Shown here: positions 5,105 through 8,369 of the stretch, in pieces
Layout: each line of letters begins with the position of its first letter
How positions within the stretch are numbered: the stretch's first letter is position 1
Assembly: GCA_022360075.1 (NCBI GenBank)
Contig: JAKSDN010000391.1
Coordinates: forward strand, 1 to 8,369
Reading direction: 5' to 3'
DNA length: 8,369 nt
Source: Kiloniellales bacterium
GTDB taxonomy: Bacteria > Pseudomonadota > Alphaproteobacteria > Kiloniellales > JAKSDN01
Program-made: the position numbers and the translations under genes
Notes under the pieces: generated by a model
What the model was told of the DNA's origin: nothing
Database searches by the model: none
What the model saw: only the letters and a program-made list of their open reading frames with translations

Positions 5105-6938
5105 TCTGCTTCTGCACCAGCAAGCCGTGGGAGCGGTCCAGGGGCTCGTAGCGCGGCCAGTCCCCCGCCGCGATGGCATCGAGCGAAGGCGTCGGCTGGC
5201 CGAGGCGGGCCCGGTATATCCATAAGTTGGTCAGCACGCGCTCGATAAACAAGCGGGTCTCGAGCGAGGGGAGAGTCTCGATGAACAACAGGGGGTCGCG
5301 CGCGCCGCCCATCTTGCGGCGCCACTTGCCGAGGTTGCCCGGGCCGCCGTTGTAAGCCGCGGCCAGGCGGAAGAGGTCGCCGTCGACCTGCTTGTGGCCG
5401 AGGAGATGGGCGATATAGCGCTGCCCGAGATCCATGTTGAGCGCGGGCTGGAGCAGCTTGAACTTCTCCTTGCCGACGAAGTCCCGCTCGGCGACGAAGC
5501 CGGCGGTGCGCGGCATGAGCTGCATGAGCCCATAGGCCCCGTCGACGCTCATCGCGCGCGTGTCGAAGCGCGATTCCTTGCGCATGAGGGCGAAGATCAG
5601 GGCGCGGTCGACGTCGAAGCCGCTCTCCGGCTCCCAGGGCGGCAGCGGATAGAGCGCCCGGTCGAGGCCGTTGGTCACCTTGAGGCGCTCGACGTTCACC
5701 AGGCGCGAGGCCAGGCGCAGCGACAGCGCCGGCAGCTCCGCGAACTCGGCGACGGCGAGCAAGGCCTCGGCGACCTCCCGCTTGGACCAGCCGCCCAGAC
5801 GCAACAGCTCGAGGCCCGCGCGCTCGCGCTCGCCGGCCTGCAGCAGCGCGAAGGCGCGGCGGCCCTCCGGCGCGCGAAAGAGCACCTCGACGAGTCCGGG
5901 TGTCAGGCGATGGGCCCGGAAGTCGAAGGGCAGGGCGAAGCCGAGGCTGCGCCGCGCCAGGAGGCCGTAGAAAGTATGCGGATAGCCCGCCGCCCGCGTG
6001 AGCCAGATCTCGCGCGCCTCGTCGTCGCCGATGGTTCCGAAGGCCCGAGCCGCCCAATAGGCGCCGCCGGCCGCGTTCCAGGAGGAGACCCGATCCGATT
6101 TCGCGAGTTGGCTGAAATGGGCTGCGGCCCGCGCGATGTCGCCGAGCTGCCAGGCCGCCAGGCCGGCGGTCCAATGCGCGATCGGCACCAGATGACCGGA
6201 GCGGTCGGCGACTTCGCCCGCGATCTCGTAGGCGCGCGCGGTCTTGCCCTGATAGAGCCAGCCGGCGGCGATCTGGGCGTGGCCCTGATCGATCTCGACC
6301 GGGTCGAGCAGCTTCCGTGCTGCCGCGCTTTCGAGATAGGCCTTGGTCGCGGTGAAACGGCGGTCCCAGACGCCGTCGCGAATCCGCTCCTTGGCCTTCG
6401 CCACGCGCGCCAGCTCCGCCTCGTCGCGCTTGCGCGGCGAACGATAGGTCGCGATGGCCCGAGTCGCCGGTGCGGTCAGGCTGGCCCTGCTCGGTTTCGG
6501 CTCGGGCGGGGCCGCCGCGCTCTCGGGCTTGCGCTTGAGGGCCAGGCGGTGAATCCGGTAGGCCTCGGGGTGGTCGGCATAGTCGGCCAGCCAGTCGCGC
6601 AGCTCGCCGTAGCGCGAGCGGTAGGCGATCGGGTGAAGGTAGCGCTGGGCCAGGACATGGCCGAGCAGCAGACGGTCCTCGAGCAGCTCGATCAGGCTGT
6701 CGGCCCGGGCCATCTCGCCGCGCTGCTGTGACGCGAAGATCCGCCGATAGAGCTCCGCATCCTGCCAACTCAAAACGGCCGGCAGGCCATTGGCCTCCAA
6801 ATCGACATCGCCCGGCAGGGCCGCGGTCTTGGCATTGCGGGCGTCCGGCTCGGCCGCGGCGGGCCTACCTGATCCCTGCCAGATCGCCACCATGCCCAGG
6901 CATAGGATGGCGAGCACCCAGTTTTTCGACCGAATCAC
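5091..6938 (-). CDS. Soluble lytic murein transglycosylase (Slt70-like)
   Basis: This 615-residue periplasmic enzyme cleaves the MurNAc-GlcNAc glycosidic bond of peptidoglycan to form 1,6-anhydromuropeptides. A signal peptide spans about residues 1-29 (hydrophobic VLAILCLGMVAIW, then GRPAAAE, probable cleavage after AAA). Next comes a long helical-repeat region (about 50-430) with a charged, Pro-rich linker near 137-172. The SLT catalytic domain covers about 438-560. The catalytic Glu455 lies in MRKESRFD, followed by GAYGLMQLMP (467-476) and AYNGGPGNLGKW (528-539). Length is close to the Slt70 family. The start is a GTG at 6938 with AAGGGG at 6946-6951, 7 nt upstream. It follows the uracil-DNA glycosylase gene on the same strand after 122 bp and overlaps moaB at its 3' end. 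Confidence 0.94.
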   Translation of the reverse strand: MIRSKNWVLAILCLGMVAIWQGSGRPAAAEPDARNAKTAALPGDVDLEANGLPAVLSWQDAELYRRIFASQQRGEMARADSLIELLEDRLLLGHVLAQRYLHPIAYRSRYGELRDWLADYADHPEAYRIHRLALKRKPESAAAPPEPKPSRASLTAPATRAIATYRSPRKRDEAELARVAKAKERIRDGVWDRRFTATKAYLESAAARKLLDPVEIDQGHAQIAAGWLYQGKTARAYEIAGEVADRSGHLVPIAHWTAGLAAWQLGDIARAAAHFSQLAKSDRVSSWNAAGGAYWAARAFGTIGDDEAREIWLTRAAGYPHTFYGLLARRSLGFALPFDFRAHRLTPGLVEVLFRAPEGRRAFALLQAGERERAGLELLRLGGWSKREVAEALLAVAEFAELPALSLRLASRLVNVERLKVTNGLDRALYPLPPWEPESGFDVDRALIFALMRKESRFDTRAMSVDGAYGLMQLMPRTAGFVAERDFVGKEKFKLLQPALNMDLGQRYIAHLLGHKQVDGDLFRLAAAYNGGPGNLGKWRRKMGGARDPLLFIETLPSLETRLFIERVLTNLWIYRARLGQPTPSLDAIAAGDWPRYEPLDRSHGLLVQKQNVTN

Positions 6939-7003
6939 CGAATCGCCCCTTGTAGACGGGCCGCAACCTAGTCGAAGGCAGGGGGGGCATCAAGGACGGC
7001 TAT

Positions 7004-7034
7004 TGTGGCAAATTTGGGCCTCTTTTTTGCCACA
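7004..7034. repeat. Inverted repeat between the glycosylase and transglycosylase genes
   Basis: TGTGGCAAA (7004-7012) and TTTGCCACA (7026-7034) are perfect 9-bp arms around a 13-bp centre. On the minus strand, the direction of both neighbouring genes, the hairpin begins 27 nt after the glycosylase stop and is not followed by a U-run. It is therefore not a standard intrinsic terminator. It could be an operator for the slt-moaB promoter, a processing or stability stem, or a factor-assisted termination site. Confidence 0.4.
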
Positions 7035-7060
7035 GGTTCACAAGATCCAGCGCGGCCGGG

Positions 7061-7924
7061 TCAGCTCGCCTCCGATCCGATCAGCGGGTCCTGGCCCGTC
7101 TCCAGAACCCGCTTGAAGGACAAAAAATCCTGCCAGGCCAGGCGCTTCTGGGCCGGCTGGCGGAGCAGATAGGCCGGGTGCAGGGTGGCGAGCGCCGGGA
7201 TCGGCCTGGGCAGTCCCGGAGTCTGGTAGTGGTACCACTGGCCGCGCAGCCTGAGGATGCCCTCCTTGCGGCCGAGCAGGGTCTTGGCCGAGATCCCCCC
7301 GACGAACATCAGATAGGCCGGATCGACGAGGTCGATGTGGCGCTCGACGAAGGGCAGGCAGGCGGCGATCTCGGCGGGCGTCGGGGTGCGGTTGCCCGGC
7401 GGCCGCCAGAACAGAATGTTCGAGATGTAGACGCTGCTGCGGTCGAGGCCGATGAAGGAGAGCATACGATCCATGAAGCGGCCCGCCGGACCGACGAAAG
7501 GCAGGCCCTGGCGGTCCTCTTCGGCGCCCGGTGCCTCGCCGAGGATCATGATCTTGGCCTCGGGATTGCCGTCGGCGAAGCAAAGGTTACTGGCCGTGGC
7601 CTTGAGGGCGCAGCCGTCGAAGGCCGCGAGCGCGGCCTTGAGCTCTTCCAGATTCTGCGCCGCCGCGGCGGCCTCGCGCGCCGAGGCCACGACGTTCTGG
7701 CTCGAGGCAAGGGGAGCAGAGATCGGCGGCCGCGGCATCGGCCGGTGCTGCGCCCGTGCCGGCGCCTCCTGGCGCGGCGAAGGTCCGGGCCGAGGCGTCG
7801 GCGGCTGCTTTTCGATTTCCTGCGCCGAAAGCCTGTCTTGCGGCTGCTCGCCGATCGCCTCGTCCGCGCCGGCCTCCACGAGCCAGCGCAGCGCGGCGAG
7901 GTCCTGCTCCCGATCGTCCTGCAT
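7061..7924 (-). CDS. Uracil-DNA glycosylase, family 4-like (COG1573)
   Basis: This 287-residue protein removes uracil from DNA in base excision repair. Residues 1-90 are a low-complexity Pro/Arg/Ala/Gln-rich tail; the catalytic domain follows. Motif A is [20 protein letters not shown] (129-148) and motif B is HPAYLLR (249-255), as in family 4 enzymes. [20 protein letters not shown] (173-192) matches the stretch that in classical family 4 proteins carries two Fe-S cluster cysteines. Here the only cysteines are 105, 115 and 189, with Trp at the usual third ligand and Lys108 at the second, so a standard [4Fe-4S] cluster looks incomplete. The ATG at 7924 has only a weak GGGG upstream. It is divergent from the ETF-QO gene and heads a likely glycosylase-slt-moaB gene string. 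The UdgX-type motif is absent. Confidence 0.88.
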   Translation of the reverse strand: MQDDREQDLAALRWLVEAGADEAIGEQPQDRLSAQEIEKQPPTPRPGPSPRQEAPARAQHRPMPRPPISAPLASSQNVVASAREAAAAAQNLEELKAALAAFDGCALKATASNLCFADGNPEAKIMILGEAPGAEEDRQGLPFVGPAGRFMDRMLSFIGLDRSSVYISNILFWRPPGNRTPTPAEIAACLPFVERHIDLVDPAYLMFVGGISAKTLLGRKEGILRLRGQWYHYQTPGLPRPIPALATLHPAYLLRQPAQKRLAWQDFLSFKRVLETGQDPLIGSEAS

Positions 7925-8115
7925 GGCCCCACGCTAGCACCGCCGGCGGGAGCCGCCCATGGCTTTGACGCCCCGCCTCGGCAAGGTGCCGCAAGCGTGG
8001 CCTTGCCTCGGGCCGCCGACTATGCCCAATGTCGAAAGAGGGTGTCGTCCCCTGTCAAGAAGAACGGCTGGGCCGCGCACAGTTTCGGCGGCGGAGAGGC
8101 GAGCGGAGAGAGGTG
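7925..8115. other. Divergent intergenic region between glycosylase and ETF-QO genes
   Basis: These 191 bp must contain promoters for both divergent genes. I found no convincing -35/-10 pair. On the minus strand, TGCTAGCGT lies about ten bases before the glycosylase ATG and resembles the -10-like TGTGCTAGGCT in front of the antitoxin gene. GGAGAGAGG at 8105-8113 is the purine-rich ribosome binding region of the ETF-QO gene. No RNA gene is recognisable. Confidence 0.4.
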
Positions 8116-8369
8116 ATGGAACGGGAATACATGGACTACGACGTGGTGATTGTCGGCGCCGGGCCCGCGGGCCTGTCGGCGGCGATCCGTCTGCGTCAGC
8201 TCAGCGCCGAGAGCGGGCACGAGATTTCCGTCTGCGTGCTGGAGAAGGGCTCGGAGGTCGGCGCACACATTCTCTCCGGGGCCGTCCTGGAGCCGCGGGC
8301 GCTGAACGAGCTGCTGCCCGACTGGAAGGACCTAGGTGCGCCGCTCAACGCCCCGGTGGGCGAAGAGCG
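8116..8369 (+). CDS. Electron transfer flavoprotein-ubiquinone oxidoreductase (ETF-QO), N-terminal part
   Basis: Only the first 84 codons are in the window; the gene continues past the right edge. The protein begins [19 protein letters not shown]. The GxGxxG dinucleotide-binding motif (GAGPAG) marks the FAD-binding fold, followed by [19 protein letters not shown] and [16 protein letters not shown], which are highly characteristic of ETF-QO. The complete enzyme (about 540-560 residues in the family, with FAD and one 4Fe-4S cluster) is membrane-associated. It passes electrons from reduced electron transfer flavoprotein, fed by acyl-CoA and dimethylglycine/sarcosine dehydrogenases, to ubiquinone. 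The ATG at 8116 has GGAG at 8105-8108, 7 nt upstream; a second ATG at 8131 is possible but less likely because MERE-type starts are usual. It is divergent from the glycosylase gene. Confidence 0.95.
   Translation, partial: MEREYMDYDVVIVGAGPAGLSAAIRLRQLSAESGHEISVCVLEKGSEVGAHILSGAVLEPRALNELLPDWKDLGAPLNAPVGEE

Noticed and set aside
5394..6731. Long plus-strand open frame (445 codons) opposite the lytic transglycosylase
   Set aside because: It is a shadow frame: biased Arg/Gly/Glu composition and no recognisable motifs, while the minus strand carries a signal peptide and a complete SLT catalytic domain.
7178..8116. Plus-strand open frame (312 codons) over the glycosylase gene, ending at the ETF-QO start
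   Set aside because: Antisense shadow of the glycosylase. It runs through the divergent promoter region and has no family resemblance.

Overview
The window is G+C-rich chromosomal DNA, most likely from an alphaproteobacterium, and perhaps a Rhodospirillales-like one. The placement rests on the ETF-ubiquinone oxidoreductase N-terminus, the Pro-rich family-4-type uracil-DNA glycosylase, the MoaB sequence and the third-position GC bias. No rRNA or other phylogenetic marker is present, so the placement is inference.

Layout from left to right. Positions 1-312 hold a comparatively A+T-rich non-coding leader and then a 12-TM MFS exporter (+). The exporter converges, with a 21-bp gap, on a GlxA/GbdR-type AraC-family regulator (-). 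That regulator is divergent from a single-domain, MetE-like zinc methyltransferase (+), and the 236-bp gap between them carries a nested dyad. Next come a small antitoxin gene and an overlapping ParE/RelE-type toxin gene (+). The toxin frame runs into a short palindromic repeat element with 23-bp perfect inverted arms (4475-4552, possibly 4467-4559). The other side of this element touches the stop codon of the convergent moaB gene. On the minus strand, in transcription order, lie a family-4-like uracil-DNA glycosylase, a soluble lytic transglycosylase and moaB. The last two overlap by 14 nt. The window ends in the start of the ETF-ubiquinone oxidoreductase gene (+), divergent from the glycosylase.

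Most genes are ordinary chromosomal housekeeping or accessory genes. Three points deserve attention. (1) The REPIN/MITE-like element appears to have supplied the last 21 codons of the toxin and separates it from moaB. (2) The regulator/methyltransferase pair couples a betaine/carnitine/arginine-type sensor family to a MetE-core enzyme that keeps all four zinc ligands but lacks the folate-binding half, so its methyl donor is unknown. (3) The uracil-DNA glycosylase retains only part of the usual four-cysteine Fe-S set. I did not find a phage, CRISPR array, tRNA/rRNA gene or a clearly new multi-gene system.
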